From contig NZ_MSGO01000009.1 in NCBI RefSeq assembly GCF_001929375.1, positions 44,572 through 108,571 of the forward strand: DNA of 64,000 nt, written 5' to 3'. Position numbers and translations under genes: made by a program. Under the pieces are notes generated by a model, which made no database searches, was not told the origin of the DNA, and saw only the letters and a list, made by a program, of their open reading frames with translations. Origin of the DNA: Actinomyces oris. Lineage in GTDB: Bacteria > Actinomycetota > Actinomycetes > Actinomycetales > Actinomycetaceae. This document shows positions 1-8,631 of the stretch, piece after piece; position 1 is the stretch's first letter, and the number at the start of each line of letters is the position of its first letter.

Positions 1-27
1 TAGATCGCCCGCTTCAACCAGTTCTGA

Positions 28-305
28 ACCGGCGGGGAGAAAATGACCTCGGCGGCACCCTTGACACTCATTGTCAACACCTCTTAATAAGAGTGCCGGC
101 AGCCCCACCCCAGGGAGTGGACACGCGCACGCCTCTCAGACCGCCGTGTCGGCAGCCTGACGAGTACCGGCTAGGGAGATGAGAAAGGCGGTCCTGGGGG
201 AACAGGAGCACGCCATTGCCCGACCAGACCCTGGTGGCCGAGCAACGGCTTTATCCTGCATCACACCAGATGTATTTGTAAAGTAATCAACTGGCGTGTT
301 GAAGA
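28..305. other. Intergenic region downstream of ileS
   Basis: No convincing gene lies here. The leftmost part holds a promoter-like pair (listed separately). A 35-codon open frame runs from ATG at 179 to TAA at 286, but its only purine-rich stretch abuts the start codon and it resembles nothing I recognise. An imperfect 8-bp inverted repeat (CACACCAG near 262, CTGGCGTG near 290) with a long AT-rich loop lies just past the ileS stop and may act as its terminator, though no T-run follows on the minus strand. Confidence 0.5.
61..90 (+). promoter_or_regulatory. Promoter-like pair with overlapping inverted repeat
   Basis: TTGACA (61-66) and TAATAA (85-90) are separated by 18 bp, close to the consensus for a housekeeping sigma factor. 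The -35 hexamer is the left arm of an inverted repeat, TTGACA-CTCAT-TGTCAA (61-77), a plausible repressor site. A second imperfect palindrome (CTCTT-AAT-AAGAG, 81-93) covers the -10. Reading rightward there is only a possible 35-codon ORF before the 3' end of the oppositely oriented ileS, so the target of this promoter is unclear. Confidence 0.4.
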
Positions 306-3300
306 TCAGGCCTCGCCCGCCCCAGTGGCCGACTCGGTGACCTTCTCGACGGTGGCGGTGGGCTCCTTCGCAGCCGGGTCAGCCACGACGGAGGCGTCCA
401 CGCAGCCGACCTCCCGCTTGATGAGGTCCAGGTGGGCACCGGTCCAGGCGCCCTTGTCCTCGGGGACGGTCAGCTCCAGGCGGATCCGGTCACCCACGTG
501 CAGGCCGGAGGCCTTGCGCTCGTCCTGGACCAGGCGCACCAGGTCACGGGCCCAGCCCTCGGCCTCCAGGGCGTCGTCGAGGGCGGTGTCCAGGACCACG
601 AAGGCTCCCGAGGGCAGCATGGTGGCGGCCAGAGAGTCGTCGTCGACCTCGATGCGGGTGGTCAGGGTGAAGGCGGAGTCCTCCGCCTCCAGGACCACGG
701 GGGCTCCGTCGATCAGGACGTCGTCGAAGCGCACGTCCCCGTCCTCGGTGAGCACCCACTCCCCCGCCTTGACGGCGGCGAAGAGCCTGGAGGTGAGCTT
801 GCGGACCTCGGGGCTGAAGGCGCGTGGGTTGAGGGCCAGGTCCGTTCGGGCCTCGTAGCCGGCGGACTCGGCGTCCAGGACCCGCACCTCCTTGACGTTG
901 ACCTCCTCGGCCACGAGCTCGCGGAAGGGGGCCAGACCGGCCGGGTCGGCCGTGGCGACGGTCAGGCTGCGAAGCGGCTGTCGCACGCGCAGCTTCTCAG
1001 CCTTGCGCAGGCTCAGGGCGGCCGAGACCGCCGCGCGGGCCTCATCCATGGCCGCCACGAGCTCGGCGTTGGCAACGTGCTCGGGCAGGACGGGCCAGTC
1101 GGTCAGGTGCACGGAGCGCCCACCGATCAGGCCCCGCCAGATCTCCTCGCTCACCAGCGGCGCCAGCGGCGCCATGACCTCAGTGAGCACGCGCAGCACG
1201 GTGGCCAGGGTGTCGAAGGCGGCCGTCTCGCCGTCGGTGAAGCGCTGGCGCGAGGTGCGCAGGTACCAGTTGGTGAGCACGTCGAGGAAGTCGCGGATCG
1301 TGGCGCAGGCGCCGGTGATGTCGTAGCCATCCATCTGGGCGGCCACCGTCTCAGCCAGGTCCTTGGTACGGGCCAGGACGTAGCGGTCCATGACGTGCAG
1401 GCCGCCGTGCTTGGCGAACAGGCTCGCGTCGTCAAGGTCGACGCCACCCGTGACGTAGCCGGACTGGCCCACCTGGCCCGCGTAGAGCGCGAAGAAGTAC
1501 CAGGTGTTCCACAGCGGCAGCACCACCTGGCGCACGGTGTCGCGGATGGCCTTGTCGGTGACCACGAGGTTGCCCCCGCGCATGACCGGCGCCGAGAGCA
1601 GGAACCAGCGCATGGCGTCGGCCCCGTCACGGTCGAAGACCATGGAGACGTCCGGGTAGTTGCGCAGCGACTTGCTCATCTTCGCGCCGTCGTTGCCCAG
1701 GAGGATGCCGTGGGAGACGCAGGAGGTGAAGGCGGGCCGGTCGAACAGGGCGGTGGCCAGGACGTGGAGGGTGTAGAACCAGCCGCGGGTCTGGCCGATG
1801 TACTCCACGATGAAGTCGCCCGGGTAGTGCGACTCGAACCACTCGACGTTCTCGAAGGGGTAGTGCACCTGGGCGAAGGGCATCGAGCCGGACTCGAACC
1901 AGCAGTCCAGGACGTCGGGGATGCGGCGCATCATGGACTTACCCGTGGGGTCGTCGGGGTTGGGCCGCACGAGGGTGTCGATGAAGGGGCGGTGCAGGTC
2001 GGTGACCTTCACGCCGAAGTCACGCTCGAGCTCGGCGTAGGAGCCGTAGACGTCGGTGCGCGGGTAGTCGGGGTTGTCGCTGACCCACACCGGGATGGGC
2101 GCGCCCCAGAAGCGGTTGCGGGAGATCGACCAGTCGCGCGCGTTCGCCAGCCACTTGCCGAAGATGCCGTCCTTGATGTGGCCGGGGTACCAGTCGATGT
2201 CCTGGTTGAGCTCGACCATGCGGTCGCGGATCGCCGAGACGCGCACGAACCAGGAGGAGACGGCCTTGTAGATGAGAGGCTTGCGGCAGCGCCAGCAGTG
2301 CGGGTAGGAGTGCACGTAGGAGGCCTGACGCACCAGGACGGCCCGCTGGTTCTCGTCGCGGCGGGCCAGGGGGCCGGTGCCGTCGCGCAGGTCGGCGACG
2401 ATGGGCTTGTTGGCCTCGAAGACCTGCAGCCCGGCGTAGTCGCGTATCTCCTCGGTCAGGCAGCCGCCGTCATCGACGGGCACGACCGTCTCGATGCCGG
2501 CCCCGGAGCAGGCGATCATGTCGTCCTCACCGAAGGCCGAGGCCATGTGCACCAGGCCGGTTCCGTCGGAGGTGGTGACGAAGTCGGCGGCGATGATCTG
2601 CCAGGCCTTCGGCCCGGGCGCGGCGCCCTCGGCCCGGTGGGCGGCGTCGTCGAAGTAGTCGAAGATCGGGTGGTAGCGCCGCCCCACCAGGTCGGCCCCT
2701 GTGCAGGTGGCCAGCACCTGCGGGTCCTCACCGAGCTCGCGGGCGTAGGAGCCCAGGAGGTCACGCGCCATGACGACGTCCTGACCGGCCACCGGCGAGT
2801 CGAGGGACTCGTCGACGTGGACGATCGCGTACTCGACGTCGGGGCCCACGGCGATGGCCACGTTGGAGGGCAGCGTCCAGGGCGTGGTGGTCCAGATGAG
2901 GACCAGCTCGGGGCGCTCGGCGCCCTGGCACAGCGGCTCCTCCAGGCGCAGGCCCACCGTGACCGTGTTGTCCTGGCGGTCCTGGTAGACGTCGTCGTCC
3001 ATCTTGAGCTCGTGGTTGCTCAAGGGGGTGCGGTCGTGCCAGCAGTAGGGCAGGACGCGGTAGCCCTGGTAGGCCAGGCCCTTGTCCCACAGCTGCTTGA
3101 AGGCCCACAGCACCGACTCCATGTAGTCGGGGTCGAGGGTCTTGTAGTCGTTGTCGAAGTCGACCCAGCGGGCCTGGCGGGTGACGTAGTCCTCCCACTC
3201 CTTGGTGTAGCGCAGGACGGAGGAGCGGCACTCCTCGTTGAACTTCTCGATGCCGATGCCGCCGGGGCGGGTGATCTCGGTGACGTCGTCGATGCCGAGC

Positions 3301-3677
3301 AGGCGCTGGGCCTCGAGCTCGGCGGGCAGGCCGTGGGTGTCCCAGCCGAAGCGGCGCTCGACGCGCTTGCCGCGCTGGGTCTGGTAGCGCCCGACGGCGT
3401 CCTTGACGTAGCCGGTCAGCAGGTGGCCGTAGTGGGGAAGGCCGTTGGCGAAGGGCGGGCCATCGTAGAAGACGAACTCGTCGCAGGGCTCGGCGCGGTT
3501 GTCGATGGAGGCCTGGAAGGTGCCGTCGGCCTTCCAGTAGGCCAGGACGTCCTCCTCAATGGCGGGGAAGGAGAGCGAGGGGTCGATCTGCTCCCCCGGG
3601 CGGTGCAGGGGGTAGAAGGCGGCGCCGGTCGGCTCGTTGCCGCCGGCGGTGGTGCTGTCAGCCATCTTCTCAGCCAT
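306..3677 (-). CDS. ileS: Isoleucyl-tRNA synthetase
   Basis: Charges tRNA-Ile with isoleucine in the cytoplasm and edits misactivated valine. The product is 1123 aa if read from the ATG at 3677; a second in-frame ATG at 3665 is an alternative. The class I HIGH signature appears as HYGH (residues 82-85) and KMSKS is at about 666-670, with the CP1 editing domain between them and an anticodon-binding and C-terminal region after. Length and the HYGH form fit the larger, eukaryote-like IleRS type common in actinobacteria; some enzymes of that type are mupirocin resistant (family knowledge, not tested here). The reading frame stays open a further 54 codons upstream, but that stretch is the T-box leader, so the longer start is rejected. 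Expression is probably controlled by that T-box. Confidence 0.97.
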   Translation of the reverse strand: MAEKMADSTTAGGNEPTGAAFYPLHRPGEQIDPSLSFPAIEEDVLAYWKADGTFQASIDNRAEPCDEFVFYDGPPFANGLPHYGHLLTGYVKDAVGRYQTQRGKRVERRFGWDTHGLPAELEAQRLLGIDDVTEITRPGGIGIEKFNEECRSSVLRYTKEWEDYVTRQARWVDFDNDYKTLDPDYMESVLWAFKQLWDKGLAYQGYRVLPYCWHDRTPLSNHELKMDDDVYQDRQDNTVTVGLRLEEPLCQGAERPELVLIWTTTPWTLPSNVAIAVGPDVEYAIVHVDESLDSPVAGQDVVMARDLLGSYARELGEDPQVLATCTGADLVGRRYHPIFDYFDDAAHRAEGAAPGPKAWQIIAADFVTTSDGTGLVHMASAFGEDDMIACSGAGIETVVPVDDGGCLTEEIRDYAGLQVFEANKPIVADLRDGTGPLARRDENQRAVLVRQASYVHSYPHCWRCRKPLIYKAVSSWFVRVSAIRDRMVELNQDIDWYPGHIKDGIFGKWLANARDWSISRNRFWGAPIPVWVSDNPDYPRTDVYGSYAELERDFGVKVTDLHRPFIDTLVRPNPDDPTGKSMMRRIPDVLDCWFESGSMPFAQVHYPFENVEWFESHYPGDFIVEYIGQTRGWFYTLHVLATALFDRPAFTSCVSHGILLGNDGAKMSKSLRNYPDVSMVFDRDGADAMRWFLLSAPVMRGGNLVVTDKAIRDTVRQVVLPLWNTWYFFALYAGQVGQSGYVTGGVDLDDASLFAKHGGLHVMDRYVLARTKDLAETVAAQMDGYDITGACATIRDFLDVLTNWYLRTSRQRFTDGETAAFDTLATVLRVLTEVMAPLAPLVSEEIWRGLIGGRSVHLTDWPVLPEHVANAELVAAMDEARAAVSAALSLRKAEKLRVRQPLRSLTVATADPAGLAPFRELVAEEVNVKEVRVLDAESAGYEARTDLALNPRAFSPEVRKLTSRLFAAVKAGEWVLTEDGDVRFDDVLIDGAPVVLEAEDSAFTLTTRIEVDDDSLAATMLPSGAFVVLDTALDDALEAEGWARDLVRLVQDERKASGLHVGDRIRLELTVPEDKGAWTGAHLDLIKREVGCVDASVVADPAAKEPTATVEKVTESATGAGEA

Positions 3678-3689
3678 CGCGGTGTGCTC

Positions 3690-3966
3690 TCGTCTCACTC
3701 GTTCCTGCCGCCTCGGGCGGGTGCCCGGGGCTTGACGAGGACGACGTCGGCTCCCGGCCGGGCCTGGTGCCCGGCTGGTGCCGCACCGCGGTACCACCTC
3801 GCTTGCCGTGCTGCGCGCCCCGAGAGGGACGGTGTGCACGACCGCTTCGTTTCCAGCTGTGACGGGCTGTCCCGTCCGGTTCTACTGAGGGCCGACGACG
3901 CTGGTGCGCCGGGGTCCGGTTCTTCCGGAGGCTCGCCGGTGATGGCCGGGTCTGTGCCTTTGCTCC
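3690..3966 (-). promoter_or_regulatory. T-box riboswitch (Ile), translational type
   Basis: The leader senses uncharged tRNA-Ile. On the minus strand the T-box core AGGTGGTACCGCGG is at 3799-3786. Upstream, a short stem I carries the specifier AUC (Ile) at 3943-3941, in the context GGCCATCACCGGCGAGCC. A possible -10 (TACACT, 3976-3971) puts the RNA start only about 20 nt before the specifier, matching the ultrashort stem I of actinobacterial ileS T-boxes. No terminator with a T-run lies between the core and the ATG. A CTCGTC segment can instead pair with GACGAG near the start codon, so control is probably by hiding the ribosome-binding site. Exact helices are inferred. Confidence 0.9.
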
Positions 3967-4095
3967 GGGAAGTGTAGTGGGCGGTGCGCCACCGGGGCCA
4001 GTTCACGCCACGGCTTGACGGCGTCGTCCTCCCCACACCCGGCGGTGGAATAGCGGGCGGCTGCACGCCTGTCCCCGGAGCCGGTCCCAGCGGCA

Positions 4096-4181
4096 GTAAC
4101 CGAATCTGCACACACCAACAAGAACTTCAAAGACGACACGAATACGCGTCGCCTTTGAAGAAAAAGTTGATCTGTGGGCGG
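4096..4181 (-). repeat. 86-bp hairpin repeat, copy 1
   Basis: This copy is nearly identical to the one at 5219-5304 (3 differences in 86) and has the same orientation. It contains a 16-bp inverted repeat (about 4125-4160) around a 4-nt loop, starting CTTCAAAG and ending CTTTGAAG. On the plus strand the stem has two A-C mismatches; on the minus strand these become G-U pairs, so the structure is best in minus-strand RNA. Outer bases (CAAC with GTTG, CACA with TGTG) extend the fold. It lies between the AKR stop and the ileS leader. There is no T-run after the stem on either strand, so a simple terminator role is doubtful. Confidence 0.85.
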
Positions 4182-4215
4182 TGGAACTGCCGGCGCCGGC
4201 TCGGAACCGCTCGGT

Positions 4216-5163
4216 CTAGCCGGCTGCGTTGAGCTCCTCGACGACCTCCTGAGGGAGGCTGAAGCGGGTGGCCTCGACGGCATCAGTGAGCTGAGCGACG
4301 CTGCTGACGCCCACGATCGGGGTGATGGTCGGCTGCTGGGCGTTGAGAAGAGCCAGGACGACCTGGCTCGGCTTCATGGCCAGGCTGTCCGACCATTGAC
4401 GCAGAGCCGTCAGCCGCTTGTCAGTCCCCGGGTGCCTGTAGGCCTTGGGCAGCGGGCGCTCCGGGTGCTCGTAGGCGCCGGTGAGCAGCGGCGTGTAGGC
4501 CCACAGGTCCAGCCCGCAGCGCTCGGCGAGGTCCTTGCTCTCGATGGTCATCATCCCGTGGGGGTGGTCCTCGCCCTCAACCGGGGTGTCCGGCCTCGGG
4601 TGGAGATAGGACTCCCGCAGCTGCAGGGCGCTGAATCCGGCCGAGCCCCGCTGCTGGGCGTGCACGTTGGCTGCGGCGGCGTACCAGGCCGGGTGGTTGG
4701 ACAGCCCGATCCGTGCAGTCAGCCCTTGCTCAACCAGGTCACCGAAGGTCTCAGCGACATCCGCGACCGGCTGCGCCCGGTCCTCCATATGGGCCCAGTA
4801 CATGTCGACGCGCTCCGTCTGCAGGCGCTGCAGGCTGTCCCGGATGGCCTGATTGACAGTGTCCCTGCCGAGACCTTCCACGGCGCCCGGGAAGCCGTGG
4901 GGGCGGGTCGGCTCCGCACCGACCTTGGTGCTGATCCTCACCTGGTCGCGCACGCCACGATCAGTGAGCCACTGGCCGATGACGGTCTCGCTCTGGCCCC
5001 CGAGGCCGGTCTCGGCTCCCCAGAAGGCGTAGCAGTTCGCGGTGTCGATCCACTGGCCGCCCAGCTCCAGGTAGGCGTCGAGGACCTCTCGGGACCGGGC
5101 GGCGGACAGGCGGGTTCCGAAGTGCATGGTTCCCAGCGCCATGCGGGGATGTGCATCAGTCAT
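4216..5163 (-). CDS. Aldo/keto reductase
   Basis: A 315-aa NADPH-dependent oxidoreductase with a TIM-barrel fold. The catalytic tetrad is visible: D and Y in DTANCYAFW, K in STKVGAE and H in YWAHMED. The N-terminal MALGTMHFGT and C-terminal cofactor region (IVGVSSVAQL) fit the family; the substrate cannot be told. The start at 5163 is chosen because GGAGGAG lies 9 nt upstream; the frame remains open far upstream but runs through the repeat. The gene is bracketed by two direct copies of an 86-bp hairpin repeat only 34 bp past its stop and 55 bp before its start, so it could be lost by recombination between them. It may be read from its own weak promoter or from the gene upstream. Confidence 0.9.
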   Translation of the reverse strand: MTDAHPRMALGTMHFGTRLSAARSREVLDAYLELGGQWIDTANCYAFWGAETGLGGQSETVIGQWLTDRGVRDQVRISTKVGAEPTRPHGFPGAVEGLGRDTVNQAIRDSLQRLQTERVDMYWAHMEDRAQPVADVAETFGDLVEQGLTARIGLSNHPAWYAAAANVHAQQRGSAGFSALQLRESYLHPRPDTPVEGEDHPHGMMTIESKDLAERCGLDLWAYTPLLTGAYEHPERPLPKAYRHPGTDKRLTALRQWSDSLAMKPSQVVLALLNAQQPTITPIVGVSSVAQLTDAVEATRFSLPQEVVEELNAAG

Positions 5164-5218
5164 CGGGTTCCTCTCCTCCGTGTCATCAAGGTGAGCGGTG
5201 CGAGGCACACCAGCGACC

Positions 5219-5304
5219 GTAACCGAATCTGCACACACCGACAAGAACTTCAAAAGCGACACGAATACGCGTCGCCTTTGAAGAAAAAGTTGATCTGTGG
5301 GCGG
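5219..5304 (-). repeat. 86-bp hairpin repeat, copy 2
   Basis: Direct repeat of 4096-4181, lying between the AKR start and the stop of the glycine-rich protein gene. The stem again pairs fully on the minus-strand transcript with G-U wobbles. Relative to copy 1 two adjacent stem bases are changed (AG for GA), yet both versions still pair. A weak TTGTCG-17-TACGGT pair at its downstream end could serve as a promoter for the AKR gene; this is speculative. Confidence 0.85.
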
Positions 5305-5320
5305 CGCAGTGCCGGCGCCC

Positions 5321-6163
5321 TCAGCCCTGCGTGCTCGGAGAGGCGTCCTGCTGCTGGAGGACGCCCGAGGAGCCTGAGCCGCCCTTCTGGTGGTTGCCAT
5401 CACCCGAGCCGGAGCCCGACTGCTGGTCGCCGCTCGAGCCCGAGCCACTGGAGGCGTCGCCGTTGGGGGTGGTCCGGCCTGCCCCGCCGGAGCCTCCTCC
5501 CGGACCGCCCTGGCCGTTCTGGCCACCGGGGCCGCCCTGTCCGCCAGGGCCGCCGCCGGGCATCTGCCCGCCGGGACCTCCCCCGCCAGGACCTCCTTGG
5601 CCCTCTGCGGGCATGCCCTGACCGTTGCCGCCTCCCTGCTGCTGGGCCTGACCGTGCTGGGAACTGGAGCTGAGGAGCTCGTTGGCCCCCCACCCGGCCC
5701 CGAAGGAGCCCGCCAGCAGCGCCACTCCAGCGGCACCCACGACGGCACGGCGGAGGTACCAGGGCCCACGCGCCTTGGTCCGCACCTTCTTGGCCGCCGC
5801 GGATGCGGACGGCACGACACCGATCGTCGCAGCGTTCTGAGCATCCGGGGACGCCCACGCCCCGCCCAGCCTGGTGTCGGCGGTGCTGCTGCCGGCAGCC
5901 GAGCGAGCCGCCCCGGAGCCCGTGGCGGAGTCCTGCGTGACGTCCTTGGCAAGAACCTCGGTCCTCACCGAGCCTGAGTCAGCGCTACCCGCAGAGTCCT
6001 TGAGATCCTTGACGCCCGTGGTGTCGTCACTGTCGCGGCCGTCAGCGACGTCCTGCGAGAGGCGCTGCGCGGCGTCGGCGGCGTCCCTGGTGGGAAGACT
6101 CTCCGTGGCCGCGTCGCGCGGGGAGGAAGTGGCCTCGCCACCGGAGGAGACGTGCTTGCTCAT
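5321..6163 (-). CDS. Single-pass membrane protein with glycine-rich C-terminal tail
   Basis: 280 aa, not assignable to a family I recognise. Residues 1-130 are hydrophilic, acidic and probably disordered. A short basic stretch (KKVRTKARGPWYLRR) precedes one transmembrane helix (about 145-165, AVVGAAGVALLAGSFGAGWG). The rest, which should lie outside by the positive-inside rule, is low-complexity and made of GGPGGQ-like repeats followed by a Ser/Gly stretch and a Gln-rich end. Start at 6163 follows AAAGGA. It is the gene upstream of the AKR, separated from it by the hairpin repeat. Low complexity means a homology search would mostly return compositional matches; only the N-terminal and membrane parts are informative. 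Confidence 0.7.
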   Translation of the reverse strand: MSKHVSSGGEATSSPRDAATESLPTRDAADAAQRLSQDVADGRDSDDTTGVKDLKDSAGSADSGSVRTEVLAKDVTQDSATGSGAARSAAGSSTADTRLGGAWASPDAQNAATIGVVPSASAAAKKVRTKARGPWYLRRAVVGAAGVALLAGSFGAGWGANELLSSSSQHGQAQQQGGGNGQGMPAEGQGGPGGGGPGGQMPGGGPGGQGGPGGQNGQGGPGGGSGGAGRTTPNGDASSGSGSSGDQQSGSGSGDGNHQKGGSGSSGVLQQQDASPSTQG

Positions 6164-6278
6164 GGGTGTCCTTTCAGTCTGGTTCCCGGCCCGGCCGGGG
6201 CTGGAAGAGACGCTAGGAACCCGCGCTGTGCTCGGGGCAGGCCGAGCCTGTGGACCACCTATGTCCGACGACGCTCCC

Positions 6279-7061
6279 CTACTGCTCCCGGGCCACCAGC
6301 GTGTTAGAGGCCTGGGCCCGAGGCCGCACCACCAGGGAGTCGATGTTGACGTGGGCGGGCAGCTCCAGCGTCCAGGCGATGCAGGCGGCGACGTCGTCGG
6401 CGCTGAGCGGCTCGGCGACACCGGCGTAGACCTTCGCGGCGGCCTCGGCGTCCCCGTGGAGACGGTTGAGGGAGAACTCCTCGGTGGCCACCATGCCGGG
6501 GGCGATCTCAATGACGCGCACCGGCTCCCCCACCAGCTCCAGGCGCAGCGTGTTCGCAATGATCCGCTCGGCGTGCTTGGCCGCCACGTAACCGCCCCCA
6601 CCGGGGTAGGTGTCGTGGGCCGCCGCGGAGGTGAGGAAGACCAGGTCCCCGCCCCGCTGCCGCAGACCCGGCAGGAAGGCCTGGCTCACGCGCAGGGCCG
6701 CGAGCGCGTTGCGCTCATACATGGTGGCCCACTCCCGGGCGCTGCCCTCGGCGACCGGGTCGACTCCCAGCGCGCCGCCGGCATTGTTGACGACGGCGTC
6801 AACGCCTCCCTCGGCCAGTACCTCGCTGGCCAGGCGCTCGACGTCGTCGGGCTCCTGGAGGTCTGCGGCCACCCACGTGCAGCCGGTCTCGGCGGCCAGC
6901 GCCTCGAGGCGCTCCACCCGCCGCGCGGTGGCGACGACCTCCCACCCGTGGGAGCGCAGGAGCCGGACGGTGGCGGCACCGATACCGGTGGAGGCCCCGG
7001 TGACCAGGGCGCGGCGGGCCGGTGCGGAGTCGACGGTGACGTTCTTCGGGTTCTCGCTCAT
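6279..7061 (-). CDS. Short-chain dehydrogenase/reductase
   Basis: 260-aa SDR oxidoreductase with a Rossmann fold. The cofactor motif is TGASTGIG (about residues 20-27), NNAG is present, and the catalytic S-Y-K triad is in LTSAAAH and YVAAK. The arginines after the second strand (TARRVERLE) suggest NADP(H). It resembles YdfG-type serine/3-hydroxy acid dehydrogenases, but the substrate is not determinable. The start at 7061 is chosen because the fold begins directly after it; the frame upstream would run into the divergent transporter promoter. It is divergently oriented to the antiporter gene at 7176, with a 114-bp shared promoter region. Confidence 0.9.
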   Translation of the reverse strand: MSENPKNVTVDSAPARRALVTGASTGIGAATVRLLRSHGWEVVATARRVERLEALAAETGCTWVAADLQEPDDVERLASEVLAEGGVDAVVNNAGGALGVDPVAEGSAREWATMYERNALAALRVSQAFLPGLRQRGGDLVFLTSAAAHDTYPGGGGYVAAKHAERIIANTLRLELVGEPVRVIEIAPGMVATEEFSLNRLHGDAEAAAKVYAGVAEPLSADDVAACIAWTLELPAHVNIDSLVVRPRAQASNTLVAREQ

Positions 7062-7175
7062 CGGTCCACGATACGTCCCCGTCACGCTCGCCTGGCACAA
7101 TCGGCCTCGATTCGCACGGGTCCTCCCAGGCCCGCTTGCGAAGCCCAGCACAGTCGGCCCCACCGGAAGGCCCCT

Positions 7176-8543
7176 ATGAACGCCATCATCCTCGCCGTCC
7201 TGGTCATGCTCGTCCTGGCGATGCTGCGCGTCCATGTGGTCCTGTCCTTGTTCGTCGGCGCTCTCGCCGGTGGGCTGAGCGCCGGCCTGGGCATCAGCCG
7301 CACCATGGTCGCCTTTCAGGACGGGCTGGCTGCCGGGGCCAAGATCGCCCTGTCCTACGCGCTGCTGGGGGCCTTCGCCATGGCGGTGGCGCACTCGGGC
7401 CTGCCCCAGCTGCTGGCGAACTGGCTCATCGGCCGCATCGAGAACAAGGACGAGTCCGCCTCCCGCAGGGCCGTGCGCACGACCACCATGCTGGTGCTGG
7501 GCGGGATCACGGCGATGGCGGTCATGAGTCAGAACCTCATCCCGGTTCACATCGCCTTCATCCCGCTGGTGGTCCCACCGCTGCTCATCGTCATGAGCCG
7601 TCTGCAGCTGGACCGCCGCGCCGTGACCTGCGCCATCACCTTCGGGCTGGTCACCACCTACATGTTCCTGCCCCTGGGCTTCGGACGGGTCTTTCTCCAC
7701 GACATCCTCTACGCCAACATCGAGGAGGCGGGCCTGGACGTCTCCGGTATCCCGGCCACCCAGGCCATGGGGATTCCGGCGCTGGGCATGTTCACGGGGC
7801 TGCTCATCGCCTTGTTCGTCACCTACCGCAAGCCCCGCGTCTACCGGATCGACACCGGCAGCGGCCCCGGTTCGGGCGAGGATGCCTCTGGCCCGGTCGA
7901 GATCGACCGCCGCAAGGTGGCGATCGCGCTGGTCGCCGTCGTCGCCTGCTTCGTGGTCCAGACCATCCTGACCTGGACGGAGTCCAAGGCCGACCCGCTC
8001 CTGGTCGGGGCCCTGATCGGCCTGCTGCTGTTCATGGCCACCCGGGTCGTCACCATCGCCGAGGCCGACGACGTCTTCACCGGAGGCATGCGGATGATGG
8101 CCCTCATCGGGCTCATCATGATCACGGCGCAGGGCTTCGCCGCCGTCCTGAAGGAGACCAGGCAGATCGAGCCGCTGGTGAAGTCGGCGACCTCCTTGTT
8201 CGCGGGCTCCAAGCCCGCCGCCGCCTTCGTCATGCTGCTCGTGGGCCTCATCGTGACGATGGGCATCGGCTCGTCCTTCTCCACCCTGCCGATCATCTCG
8301 GCGATCTACGTGCCGCTGTGCGTGTCCCTGGGCTTCTCGCCGGTCGCCACGGTCTCCCTCATCGGGACCGCCGGGGCCCTGGGGGACGCCGGCTCACCGG
8401 CGTCGGACTCCACGCTGGGTCCCACGGCCGGGCTCAACGCCGACGGGCAGCACGACCACATGCGCGACTCGGTCATCCCGACCTTCCTGCACTTCAACAT
8501 CCCCCTGCTCATCGCCGGGTGGATCGCCGCACTGGTGCTCTGA
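7176..8543 (+). CDS. Na+/H+ antiporter family membrane protein (YuiF/NhaC-like)
   Basis: 455-aa integral membrane protein with about eleven hydrophobic helices, including long segments around residues 2-40, 55-75, 100-165, 240-262 and 270-455. The organisation and motifs such as GIGSSFSTLPIIS and AGSPASDSTLGPTAGLNADGQHDH near the C-terminus match the Na+/H+ antiporter family typified by Bacillus YuiF. Members exchange sodium for protons or move amino acids; the substrate here is not proven. GGAAGG lies 7-8 nt before the ATG. It sits 88 bp upstream of proC on the same strand, so the two could be co-transcribed. Confidence 0.85.
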   Translation: MNAIILAVLVMLVLAMLRVHVVLSLFVGALAGGLSAGLGISRTMVAFQDGLAAGAKIALSYALLGAFAMAVAHSGLPQLLANWLIGRIENKDESASRRAVRTTTMLVLGGITAMAVMSQNLIPVHIAFIPLVVPPLLIVMSRLQLDRRAVTCAITFGLVTTYMFLPLGFGRVFLHDILYANIEEAGLDVSGIPATQAMGIPALGMFTGLLIALFVTYRKPRVYRIDTGSGPGSGEDASGPVEIDRRKVAIALVAVVACFVVQTILTWTESKADPLLVGALIGLLLFMATRVVTIAEADDVFTGGMRMMALIGLIMITAQGFAAVLKETRQIEPLVKSATSLFAGSKPAAAFVMLLVGLIVTMGIGSSFSTLPIISAIYVPLCVSLGFSPVATVSLIGTAGALGDAGSPASDSTLGPTAGLNADGQHDHMRDSVIPTFLHFNIPLLIAGWIAALVL

Positions 8544-8631
8544 AGGTCACCGGGGCCCCGGAAGTCTCACCGCCTAGCGCGCCGCCGCGGTACGGTGATG
8601 GCCTCATGTCGCTCACGAGCAGGAGGCCATC

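Noticed and set aside
4..27. Possible C-terminal fragment of a gene (IARFNQF then stop) at the left edge
   Set aside because: The three bases before it, TAG at 1-3, are an in-frame stop, so no longer coding frame enters the window there.
66..96. CIRCE-like element (CACTC ... GAGTG)
   Set aside because: The spacing is 21 instead of 9 bases and there is no heat-shock gene downstream.
432..3977. Very long open frame on the plus strand opposite ileS
   Set aside because: It mirrors ileS codon bias at high GC, and its translation is Gly/Val/Asp/Gln-rich without domain motifs. Similar long antisense frames lie opposite valS, the acyl-CoA synthetases and the M13 peptidase.
4096..5304. The 86-bp repeats as IS ends or a composite transposon around the AKR gene
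   Set aside because: They are direct, show no transposase nearby, no terminal inverted repeats with target duplication, and their core is a hairpin.
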